Shown here piece after piece: positions 26,179 to 34,900 of a DNA stretch of 62,762 bases; positions within the stretch are counted from its first letter, which is position 1; each line of letters opens with the position of its first letter. The notes beneath the pieces were generated by a model that worked only from the letters and a program-made list of their open reading frames with translations, did no database searches and was not told where the DNA came from. Source of the stretch: Myroides phaeus (lineage in GTDB: Bacteria > Bacteroidota > Bacteroidia > Flavobacteriales > Flavobacteriaceae). Position numbers and translations under genes: made by a program. The stretch covers positions 1 through 62,762 of the forward strand of contig NZ_FNDQ01000017.1 of NCBI RefSeq assembly GCF_900099675.1, in the 5' to 3' direction.

Positions 26179-27255
26179 TTGTTAAGCTATTTCCTTAAAA
26201 AACTGCTTTATGCTTTTTTTACCCTTTTTGGTGTAGTTACAGTGGTGTTCTTTTTGTTCAACGTATTGCCAGGTGATCCGGCGAGAATGATGCTTGACCA
26301 AAATGAGAACTCTGAACAATTGCTGGCTATTAAAAAGAAATATGGTTTTGACCAGCCGATTAGTAAACAATATGTGTTGTATCTAAACGACTTATCTCCT
26401 ATTTCCGTACACAGCAATATGGCTGATGACTACAGTTTTAACACAGATGATAAATATACTGGAGTTACCTTGCTTAACACAGGGAGCTATTCTGTAATGG
26501 CAAAAACACCTTATTTGAGAGAGAGCTTTCAGAAAAGTGGTAAAAAAGTGAGTAGCATCTTGGCAGATACCTTGCCTAATACGGTGTTATTAGCTTCTTT
26601 AGCTATCGCAATTGCCTTAGTGGTTGGGGTGTTTTTAGGAATTATATCAGCCTTGTTTAAGAATACGTGGATAGACAAGAGTATTGCAATTATCAGTACG
26701 TTTGGAATGAGTATCCCCTCTTTTTTTAGTGCTATTTTATTTGCCTGGATATTCGGTTATGTATTACACAAATACACCCATTTACCGATGACAGGGAGCT
26801 TGTATGAAGTTGATGACTTGGGTACAGGCCGACATTTAGCTTTAAAAAATGCCATTCTACCGTCTATTGTATTAGGGATTAGACCCCTTGCTGTTGTCAT
26901 TCAGTTGATGCGTAATACCCTGTTAGAGGTGTTGTCTCAAGATTACATCCGAACAGCCAAAGCAAAGGGATTAAGCACGAGTAAAATTATCCGTAAACAC
27001 GCGTTGAAAAACTCCTTAAACCCAGTGGTAACTGCCCTTTCAGGTTGGTTTGCCTCTATGTTAGCAGGAGCGGTATTTGTAGAGTACATTTTTGGTTGGA
27101 ATGGTCTTGGCAAAGAAATTGTAGATGCATTGAATACATTAGACCTTCCGGTCATTATGGGGGCGGTACTTATCATTGCTACTTCTTTTGTAATCATTAC
27201 AATTTTAGTAGATTTGATTTATGCGTATTTAGACCCTCGAGTTAAATTAAACTAA
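26179..27255 (+). CDS. ABC transporter permease, DppB/OppB family
   Basis: The protein begins with a membrane helix (FFTLFGVVTVVFFLFNVLPG) followed by the DppB hallmark GDPARMMLDQN and later the EAA-type coupling loop (RTAKAKGLSTSKIIRKHALK). Six membrane segments fit peptide or nickel importer permeases. It starts at TTG 26179, 12 bases after the upstream gene. No partner permease, ATPase or binding protein is nearby, so partners must be encoded elsewhere; solitary placement is common in Bacteroidota. Confidence 0.85.
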   Translation: MLSYFLKKLLYAFFTLFGVVTVVFFLFNVLPGDPARMMLDQNENSEQLLAIKKKYGFDQPISKQYVLYLNDLSPISVHSNMADDYSFNTDDKYTGVTLLNTGSYSVMAKTPYLRESFQKSGKKVSSILADTLPNTVLLASLAIAIALVVGVFLGIISALFKNTWIDKSIAIISTFGMSIPSFFSAILFAWIFGYVLHKYTHLPMTGSLYEVDDLGTGRHLALKNAILPSIVLGIRPLAVVIQLMRNTLLEVLSQDYIRTAKAKGLSTSKIIRKHALKNSLNPVVTALSGWFASMLAGAVFVEYIFGWNGLGKEIVDALNTLDLPVIMGAVLIIATSFVIITILVDLIYAYLDPRVKLN

Positions 27256-27278
27256 CTTTTTAAAATAGAAATAACCCC

Positions 27279-27860
27279 ATGAGAAAAACAGTAATCGCTT
27301 TAGCATTCGCGGCTATTTCATTCGCTTCTTGTAATCAGAAAACGGTAACGACAGAAGAAATTACAAATGAAGTGGAACAACAAGCTGACACAGCAAAAAC
27401 AGAAGAAGTAGCAAAAGACACAACTGTGTTTGCTGAAAGAGCTTTAAAACAAGAGTTTGTTGGCTTAGATGGTAAATTCATCAACTTAGAACAAATATTA
27501 GCACAGTACAAAGATAAAGTTGTGCTAATTGATGTATGGGCGGCTTGGTGTCCTGATTGTATCAAGGCTGTACCGACTATGCAAGAAATCAAAAAAGAGT
27601 TTACGGACGTCGTATTCTTAAACTTGTCGTTAGATAAAACTCAGGATTCTTGGAAAGAGGCTATTAAAAAACACGAAATTGAAGGAGAACACTACTTCTC
27701 AATGGAAGGGAAAGGTATGAAAGGTGATTTCGGTAAAGCGTTAGACTTAAACTGGATCCCAAGATATATTGTTGTTGGTAAAGACGGTAAAATCGCTTTG
27801 TATAATGCAACAGAAAAGAACTTTGAAGAAATTAAAGAATTACTAAACAAAATTCAATAA
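27279..27860 (+). CDS. TlpA-like thioredoxin lipoprotein
   Basis: A lipobox signal (IALAFAAISFASC) anchors this 193-residue protein in the envelope. A Glu/Lys/Thr-rich linker of about 40 residues precedes a thioredoxin fold with active site WAAWCPDCIKAVP. Such TlpA/ResA-type proteins reduce disulfides in exported proteins or cytochrome c precursors. It stands 23 bases after the permease gene and just before tpiA, within one plus-strand run. The CPDC motif is common in Bacteroidota. Confidence 0.85.
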   Translation: MRKTVIALAFAAISFASCNQKTVTTEEITNEVEQQADTAKTEEVAKDTTVFAERALKQEFVGLDGKFINLEQILAQYKDKVVLIDVWAAWCPDCIKAVPTMQEIKKEFTDVVFLNLSLDKTQDSWKEAIKKHEIEGEHYFSMEGKGMKGDFGKALDLNWIPRYIVVGKDGKIALYNATEKNFEEIKELLNKIQ

Positions 27861-27861
27861 T

Positions 27862-28617
27862 ATGAGACACACAATCGTTGCGGGTAACTGGAAAATGCAC
27901 AAAACATATTCAGAAACGCACACTCTATTAGACGAACTTATAACAAAACTTCCAAGTGGAAAAGAGGTTGAAGTAATCGTTGCTCCAACTTTCACTAACT
28001 TAGCAAGTGCTGTAGCTCACTTAGAAGGTACTAACATTCAAGTGGCTGCTCAAAATGTGCACCAAGCTGAAGGGGGTGCTTTTACTGGAGAAATCTCTGC
28101 TCAAATGTTGTTGAGTGTTGGGGTTGAAACGGTAATCATTGGACACTCTGAAAGAAGACACTACTTCAATGAAACTGACGCTGTATTGGCTGATAAAGTA
28201 AACACTGCTTTAAGACATAATATGCGTGTTATTTTCTGTATTGGTGAGGAATTAAAAGATAGAGAAAGCAAACAATACTTAAATGTTATCTTTAACCAAT
28301 TAACTGATGGATTATTCCACTTGTCTAAAGACCAATGGAAAAATATCGTAATTGCTTACGAACCAGTTTGGGCTATTGGTACTGGTGAAACTGCTTCTCC
28401 TGAACAAGCGCAAGAAATTCACGCTTTCATCCGTCAAGAGATTGAAAGAAAATACGACAAAAACGTTGCTGAAAACACGTCTATCCTTTACGGAGGTAGT
28501 GTGAAACCAAGTAATGCAAAAGAAATCTTCTCTAAACCTGATGTTGACGGTGGTCTTATCGGTGGTGCTGCTCTGGTAGCAGATGATTTTATTGCTATTA
28601 TTGAGGCTGCTAACTAA
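27862..28617 (+). CDS. tpiA: Triosephosphate isomerase
   Basis: This is a full-length TIM barrel of 251 residues interconverting dihydroxyacetone phosphate and glyceraldehyde-3-phosphate. Catalytic motifs are present: NWKMH with Lys11, IIGHSERR with His, and AYEPVWAIGTG with Glu; the phosphate-binding YGGSVKPSN and GGLIGGAAL follow. It begins two bases after the TlpA-like gene, indicating one transcript, and is closed by a strong terminator. Confidence 0.97.
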   Translation: MRHTIVAGNWKMHKTYSETHTLLDELITKLPSGKEVEVIVAPTFTNLASAVAHLEGTNIQVAAQNVHQAEGGAFTGEISAQMLLSVGVETVIIGHSERRHYFNETDAVLADKVNTALRHNMRVIFCIGEELKDRESKQYLNVIFNQLTDGLFHLSKDQWKNIVIAYEPVWAIGTGETASPEQAQEIHAFIRQEIERKYDKNVAENTSILYGGSVKPSNAKEIFSKPDVDGGLIGGAALVADDFIAIIEAAN

Positions 28618-28634
28618 TTGTAGGTATTCATCAT

Positions 28635-28673
28635 AAAAAATAGGCTATCTGTAATTAGATAGCCTATTTTTTT
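28635..28673 (+). terminator. Terminator after tpiA
   Basis: AAAAAATAGGCTATCT at 28635-28650 pairs with AGATAGCCTATTTTTT from 28657, followed by T residues. It ends the DUF1599-to-tpiA run. Confidence 0.8.
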
Positions 28674-28797
28674 ACACCTCAACGGCATATTACCTTTTTA
28701 TTGATTTATAAGCGCTTAGGCAAATTATCTCTCCTTCTCTTTGCACTGTGTACTTCTGCTTATTTTACTCCCTCCTGCCCTTTGCTTTTGCGCCAAA

Positions 28798-29358
28798 CTA
28801 TATTCTTCTTATTTCACTTAATTGTTCTTCCCGTATGCCTAAATATGAGGCGATATTTTTTTCTGAAAGACGTTCTATATCCTCTTGCAATTTGCGCAAT
28901 AAACGGTAGTAACGTTGTACGGGCGACATTAACTGCAACTGATAAGCGCGTTCTTCTAAAAGCATACAATAGTCCTCTGTAAAACGACGTGCAATCATAT
29001 TTAACTCAGGATATTCTCTGTAAAAACGCAAAAGTACTTGATTGGGAATAGCGTAAACAATACAATCTTCTATACATTGTACATACTCCAAAGAAGGCTT
29101 GCTCTTATACATCTGATAGGTCGCCCCTAAAATACTGTGTTCAAAAGCATACCAAACGTCTATTTCTCTACCATCATATAGATAATAACCACGTACAGCT
29201 CCTTCTTCAATAACATATAAACTATCTGATTGATGCCCTTTCTGAAGTAGAAAGTCTCCTTTTCGCTTAAAGAATATTTGGGTATTTTCTTCTAAAGCAA
29301 CTTTACACAATGGTGATAGGTAACCATATTGTTCCAGTAACCTAACGAGTGTATTCAT
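28798..29358 (-). CDS. Crp/Fnr-family regulator with cNMP-binding domain
   Basis: The N-terminal part is a cyclic-nucleotide-binding beta roll (RKGDFLLQKGHQSDSLYVIEEGAVRGYY), followed by the long dimer helix and a helix-turn-helix (NIASYLGIREEQLSEIRR). Start ATG 29358 gives 186 residues, typical for Bacteroidota members; the upstream 25 residues look non-coding. Ligand is unknown because the phosphate-binding arginine is not clearly conserved. The protein ends soon after the recognition helix, common in this subgroup. It is divergent from the Gly/Ser-rich gene at 29640. Confidence 0.85.
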   Translation of the reverse strand: MNTLVRLLEQYGYLSPLCKVALEENTQIFFKRKGDFLLQKGHQSDSLYVIEEGAVRGYYLYDGREIDVWYAFEHSILGATYQMYKSKPSLEYVQCIEDCIVYAIPNQVLLRFYREYPELNMIARRFTEDYCMLLEERAYQLQLMSPVQRYYRLLRKLQEDIERLSEKNIASYLGIREEQLSEIRRI

Positions 29359-29639
29359 AGTACTTTTTCTTTTATTAGCTTGTTTTATTTGTAACTCTAA
29401 TATACCAATAATGTTTAATATCTTGGTAATCAAAGGTGTTTTATTTTAATGCCTTTTCATTTTAAAACAATGGAATATACTGTGTTTTGTTGTTTAGCAA
29501 GGTTATAAAAACAAAAATATCCCCTTTGTAAACTAAATATAAAAACACACTACTTTAAAAACTAATACAAACATTTTCAACTAATTACAAACATTCTGCT
29601 TATCTTGTAGTTTATATTAAACAATTAAACCTTTTTAAA

Positions 29640-29798
29640 ATGAGTAAAACAGGACAAAGTGGACAAGGCAATGCTGGAGGCTGGCCATCTACAACAGGCA
29701 ACCCTTCTGGAGGAGGAAGAAGTAACAATAGTTCTTCTTCTGGTAATAGTGGTTCAAAAGGAGGATCTTCTTCTGGAGGAAAAGGAGGTAAAAAATAG
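29640..29798 (+). CDS. 52-residue Gly/Ser-rich small protein
   Basis: ATG 29640 to TAG 29798 encodes 52 residues composed largely of Gly, Ser and Asn and ending in Lys (core GNAGGWPSTTGNPSGGGRSN, tail GGKGGKK). No signal peptide. The coding character is supported by a clean start, an A-rich leader, and a hairpin downstream. The sequence would be disordered. It resembles small stress or nucleic-acid-associated Gly-rich proteins, with no firm family. It is divergent from the Crp/Fnr-type gene, which might control it. Confidence 0.5.
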   Translation: MSKTGQSGQGNAGGWPSTTGNPSGGGRSNNSSSSGNSGSKGGSSSGGKGGKK

Positions 29799-29821
29799 TG
29801 TTGTTATGTAAACATAAAAAA

Positions 29822-29851
29822 AGGTTCTCATTGAAAAAACAATGAGAACCT
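29822..29851 (-). terminator. Terminator for aldehyde dehydrogenase gene
   Basis: AGGTTCTCATTG at 29822-29833 pairs perfectly with CAATGAGAACCT at 29840-29851; the T run lies on the minus-strand side. It can also end the small plus-strand gene, less efficiently. Confidence 0.7.
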
Positions 29852-29893
29852 CTCTTACCCTACTTTCTAAGAAGTAGTATATAAAACTGACAA

Positions 29894-31294
29894 TTAATAC
29901 GCGTTGTCGATATCTGTAACACGGATAAGTTTTTCGTTTACAAATTCGTGAATACCATATTTCGCTTGCTCTCTACCATATCCTGAAAGTTTAGTACCTC
30001 CAAATGGTAACTCAGGAGCAATTCCTGTTACGTGGTTGATGTAAACCATTCCTGTTACAATCTCTCTCGCTACTGCAATTCCGTGTTCTTTGTTTTCCGT
30101 GAAAACACTTCCTCCTAATCCGTAAGGAGTATCGTTTGCTAAAGCAATTGCCTCAGCGTCGTTTTCAACAACATAAATCATAAACACAGGTCCGAATACC
30201 TCTTGAGAATAGATGTCCATCTCTTTTGTGATCCCTGTTAAAATAGCTGGTTCCATAAACCATCCATCTCTATCTAATTTTTTACCACCGTGAACTAAAG
30301 TAACTCCTTGTTCAACAGCTTTCTGAACTTGTCCTAAAACATCTTCTCTTGCTCTTTCACTGCTCAATGGTGCAACTTGTGTGTCTGCTTCTAATGGATC
30401 GCCAATTTTAGCTGCTTTAACTGCTTCAACAACACCAGCGATAAACTCATCTGCTACGTTCTTATTTACAATTAAACGTTTTGGAGATACACATACTTGT
30501 CCTGCATTCCATAAACGTCCTTCTACAGCTCCTCTGATTGCTTTTTTAACATCAGCATCTTCTAAAACGATAAACGCATCACTTCCTCCCAACTCTAACG
30601 TTGTTTTTTTGATGTGTCTACCTGCTGCTTCAGCTACACTTGCTCCTGCAAACTCACTTCCTGTGAAAGCAACTCCTTTTACTCTTGGGTCAGCGATAAT
30701 CTTTTCGATTTGTGATCCTGGTACAAATAAGTTTGTATATACGTTTACTGGTAATCCACACTCAATAAAGATGTCCTCCATAATTTGAGCACATTGTGGA
30801 ATATTAGAAGCGTGTTTTAATACCATTGTATTACCAGCCATTAAGTTTGGCCCTGCTGATCTTGTAATTTGATAGAATGGGAAGTTCCAAGGTTGTACAC
30901 TTAAGATTACACCTATTGGTTCTTTACTGATGAAAGCTTCTCCAAATGGCGTTTCTATTTTCTCATCTGCTAATAAGCTTGCTGCATTTGTAGCGTAGAA
31001 ATCAAAGATGTCTGCACATAACAATACTTCTCCGATACCTTCTTTTAATAATTTACCCATTTCACGAGTAATTAAGGCACCTAATTCTTCTTTTCTTGCA
31101 CGGAAAGTTTCTGCTACTTTGTGAATAATCTTAGCACGCTCACTGATTGATGTTCTTTTCCATCCATCAAAAGCTGCGTCTGCTTTCGTTAAGATTTGGT
31201 CAATTTCTGTAGCTGACATTACGTCAAATACTTTCTCTTCTTTTCCTGTTGTAGGATTTATCGTTTTGATATTAGATTTATTCTGTGTACTCAT
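29894..31294 (-). CDS. NAD(P)-dependent aldehyde dehydrogenase, succinate-semialdehyde type
   Basis: The 466-residue enzyme has N137 in QPWNFP, E234 in TLELGGSD, and catalytic C268 in GQVCVSPKR, the full aldehyde dehydrogenase set. Overall it is closest to the GabD/YneI branch that oxidises succinate semialdehyde to succinate. Length is in the short range typical of YneI-like forms. It is a single-gene transcript with its own terminator. Exact substrate is inferred only. Confidence 0.85.
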   Translation of the reverse strand: MSTQNKSNIKTINPTTGKEEKVFDVMSATEIDQILTKADAAFDGWKRTSISERAKIIHKVAETFRARKEELGALITREMGKLLKEGIGEVLLCADIFDFYATNAASLLADEKIETPFGEAFISKEPIGVILSVQPWNFPFYQITRSAGPNLMAGNTMVLKHASNIPQCAQIMEDIFIECGLPVNVYTNLFVPGSQIEKIIADPRVKGVAFTGSEFAGASVAEAAGRHIKKTTLELGGSDAFIVLEDADVKKAIRGAVEGRLWNAGQVCVSPKRLIVNKNVADEFIAGVVEAVKAAKIGDPLEADTQVAPLSSERAREDVLGQVQKAVEQGVTLVHGGKKLDRDGWFMEPAILTGITKEMDIYSQEVFGPVFMIYVVENDAEAIALANDTPYGLGGSVFTENKEHGIAVAREIVTGMVYINHVTGIAPELPFGGTKLSGYGREQAKYGIHEFVNEKLIRVTDIDNAY

Positions 31295-31507
31295 ATTTAG
31301 TTAATTTAATGTATTCACTAATTTAATTAATCTAAACTCACTTTATCCCCTATATAATGTTAAAAATAATCAACAGGGATGTACAATCCATAAAACGTGG
31401 GTATTAACAAGACAACAAATTCACGATTTAAAACAATATATGATGCAACAGCATTGCAAAAGCAAGAATAACCTATTTTTTCTATCGTCTTATTTTATCA
31501 AATATTC

Positions 31508-31515
31508 TACATTTG
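31508..31515 (+). promoter_or_regulatory. -7 promoter box of the metal-efflux operon
   Basis: TACATTTG matches TAnnTTTG. It ends only 4 bases before the ATG at 31520, so the transcript would be leaderless or nearly so. Confidence 0.45.
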
Positions 31516-31519
31516 CACT

Positions 31520-31861
31520 ATGAAACAAGGCAACAACATACTTACACTACTGCTCTCGCTTATCTTCATAGCGATTAGTATGTATCCGTGTGCAGATAAG
31601 TATGAGCATATTGTTTCTACTAATGAACTTGGTTTCGCACAAACAACAGTACAACAACACAGTGAGCATACATCTCATCAGGATGCGTGTTCTCCTTTGT
31701 GTGCCTGTTCTTGTTGTGCTGTATCACTAACCGTTGCCAAACCCACGTCAGTAAAGACTTTTGTGGCAACTTTCATCACTTCTAAAGTTAATTCTATCTA
31801 CCAAAAATCGGTCGATAATTTAGTCTATTCTATCTGGCAGCCCCCTAAATTAATGGTATAA
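31520..31861 (+). CDS. DUF6660-like Cys/His-rich exported protein
   Basis: The 113-residue protein starts with a hydrophobic helix (ILTLLLSLIFIAISMYPCAD) and has a His/Cys cluster (HSEHTSHQDACSPLCACSCC), which would bind a soft metal. Proteins of this kind precede CusA-type pumps in many Flavobacteria. It is likely exported and acts as a periplasmic metal sink or sensor, by inference. It is the first gene of the efflux operon, 82 bases ahead of the pump gene. Confidence 0.7.
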   Translation: MKQGNNILTLLLSLIFIAISMYPCADKYEHIVSTNELGFAQTTVQQHSEHTSHQDACSPLCACSCCAVSLTVAKPTSVKTFVATFITSKVNSIYQKSVDNLVYSIWQPPKLMV

Positions 31862-31943
31862 ATAATCTTATGTTGCGTATTTACTCTTTCTCCTGAAAGC
31901 GTACAATACCGCCATTTTATACCTTAATTTAAACCATACTACA

Positions 31944-34900
31944 ATGTTAGATAAAATCATACATTTTAGTATCCGCAACAAATTTATCGTCGGAATATTC
32001 GTCTTTGCCCTTGTGGTATTAGGCGTGTACGCTACTGTAAATTTGCCAATGGATACACAACCTGATATTACCAATAATCAAGTACAAATCATTACTACCT
32101 CGCCTACTTTGGCTACGCAAGAGGTAGAACAATTTATCACTTATCCAATCGAATTAGCAGTAAAACCAATTCCAAATATCACAGAACTTCGCTCTATTAG
32201 TCGCTTTGGACTAAGTGTGATTACCGTTGTCTTTACAGAAAACACAGACATCTATTGGGCAAGAGCACAACTATCTGAAAAATTAAAAAGTGCGGAAGAA
32301 GTAATTCCTAAAGGTGTTGGAAAACCAGAACTTGCTCCTGTGAGTACTGGTTTGGGAGAGATATACCAATATGTTGTTTACCCAAAAGAAGGCTATGAGC
32401 AACAATACAATAGTATGGACCTGCGTACGATACAAGATTGGATTATCAAACCACAATTAGTAGGTGTTAAAGGAGTAGCTGAAGTAAATACCTTAGGCGG
32501 ACAACTAAAGCAATATGAAGTTGCCGTTAAACCAGACCGCCTGAAAAGTATGGACACTTCTATCATCGAGATATTTGATGCTTTAGAGGCTAACAACGAA
32601 AATACAGGTGGTGCTTATATCGACAAGAAACCTTATGCTTACTTCATCCGAAGTGTTGGAATGATTGGTAGTTTGGAAGACATTGAGCGCATCGTTGTTA
32701 AAAATGTAAACGGAACCCCTGTGTTAATTCGCGATGTAGCTGATGTGAGAATTGGCAGTAGTATTCGCTATGGCGCTGTAACCAAAGACGGAAAGGGCGA
32801 AGATGTAAGCGGAATGGTAATGATGCTAAAGGATGCCAATACCCAAGAGGTAGTTCAATTGGTAAAAGAACGTATAACACAAATTGAGAAAACACTCCCT
32901 GAGGGTGTGGCTATCGAACCGTTTATAGACCGAACGAAGTTGATTGATAAAACGGTGAGCACCATTCAAACTAACCTTGTAGAAGGAGCGTTGATTGTGG
33001 TGTTTGTCCTTGTTTTACTATTGGGAAATTGGAGAGCCGGACTTATTGTTGCTTCTGTAATCCCCTTAGCCTTGCTATTTGCTATTTCGATGATGTACCT
33101 GTTTGGCGTGAGTGGTAACCTGATGAGTTTAGGGGCAATTGACTTTGGACTAATCGTAGATGGTGCTGTTATCATTGTAGAGGCTATTGTACACCGACTA
33201 CACAGTGGTCATAAGCGCAAACTAACACAGTCTGAAATGGACGAACAAGTTTTTAGTTCAGCCTCTAAAATAAGAACCAGTGCCTCTTTTGGTGAAATCA
33301 TTATTCTTATTGTTTACCTACCTATTTTAGCCTTATCGGGCATTGAAGGGAAGATGTTTGGACCAATGGCAATGACTGTAGCCTTTGCTATTTTAGGTGC
33401 TTTTATCTTATCGCTGACTTATGTTCCTATGATATCTTCTGTGTTTTTATCTAAAAAAGCAGGAAAAGAAAAGCCAAACTTCAGCGACAAGCTGATTGAT
33501 AAATTGTACAGTTGGTACAAGCCTCTTTTAGAAGGTGCTTTTAAAATAAAACGCTTGGTACTTGTAGTGGCATTCGGACTTTTCACCTTGGCGTTATTTG
33601 TATTTAGTCGTATGGGGGGTGAGTTTATCCCTACCCTTGATGAAGGCGATTTAGCCACGCACGTTATCATATCTTCTGGGAGTTCCTTATCACAAGAAAT
33701 AGAAACAACAACTAAGGCAGAGCAACTATTAAAAGAGCGCTTTCCGGAAGTAAAGATGGTTATCTCTAAAATTGGTAGTGCTGAAATTCCAACAGACCCA
33801 ATGCCAATGGAAGCTGCGGATGTAATCATTGTTTTAAAAGACAAAAAAGAATGGGTTAGCGCAAAGACAAAAGAAGAACTCATTGCTAAAATGGAAGAAA
33901 CCTTAGAGGAAATTCCAGGTGTGAGCACTGAGTTTTCACAACCTATTCAAATGCGCTTTAACGAACTAATGACTGGTGTTCGTAGTGATGTTGCCATCAA
34001 AGTATTTGGAGATGACTTAGACCGCTTAGCCAGTATAGGAGATGAAATCAACGGATTGATATCAACAGTAAGCGGCGTAGCTAGTCCGAAACTTGAAAGA
34101 GTAACAGGACTTCCGCAAATATCTATTAAGTACGACAAGGATAAATTAGCCTTATACGGTTTAAAAATCTCAGATATCAGTCAGATTGTCCGTGCGGGAT
34201 ATGCTGGTGAAATAGCTGGTTTTGTCTATGAAGGAGAAAAGCGCTTTGACGTTGTGGTGCGTTTAGACCACGATGCCCGTCAAGATATTACAAACCTAAG
34301 AGATATGTTTATTCCCCTGCCAAACGGACAACAAATTCCGTTGGAACAAATAGCTTCTGTTGCTTACGAAGATGGTCCACAACAAATTAGTCGTGAAGAC
34401 GGAAAAAGACGTATTGTGTTAGGATTTAACGTGCGCGAAAGAGATGTAAAAAGTGTGGTAAACGACATTCAAGACAAGTTAGACCAACACCTCAACCTAC
34501 CAGATGGATATTATATTACATATGGCGGACAATTTGAAAATTTGGTAGATGCACAAAACAGATTGATGGTAGCTGTGCCAATGGCTCTTGCTTTAATCTT
34601 TGTTTTACTGTACTTCACCTTTAAATCAGTCAAACAATCGCTAATGATTTTCACTGCTATTCCCCTTTCAGCTATTGGAGGAGTAGCCGCACTATACCTG
34701 CGCGATATGCCCTTTAGCATCTCGGCGGGAGTAGGATTTATTGCTCTTTTTGGAGTAGCCGTTTTAAACGGTATTGTTTTAATCGGACAGTTTAATCAAC
34801 TAAAAGTAGAGGGTATGAATTTATACGACAGAATAATTGAAGGCACTAAAATACGCTTGCGACCTGTATTACTTACAGCGGCTGTAGCTTCTTTAGGTTT

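Noticed and set aside
28701..28982. 93-residue plus-strand frame overlapping the Crp/Fnr gene
   Set aside because: Its second half is antisense to the conserved helix-turn-helix of the regulator.
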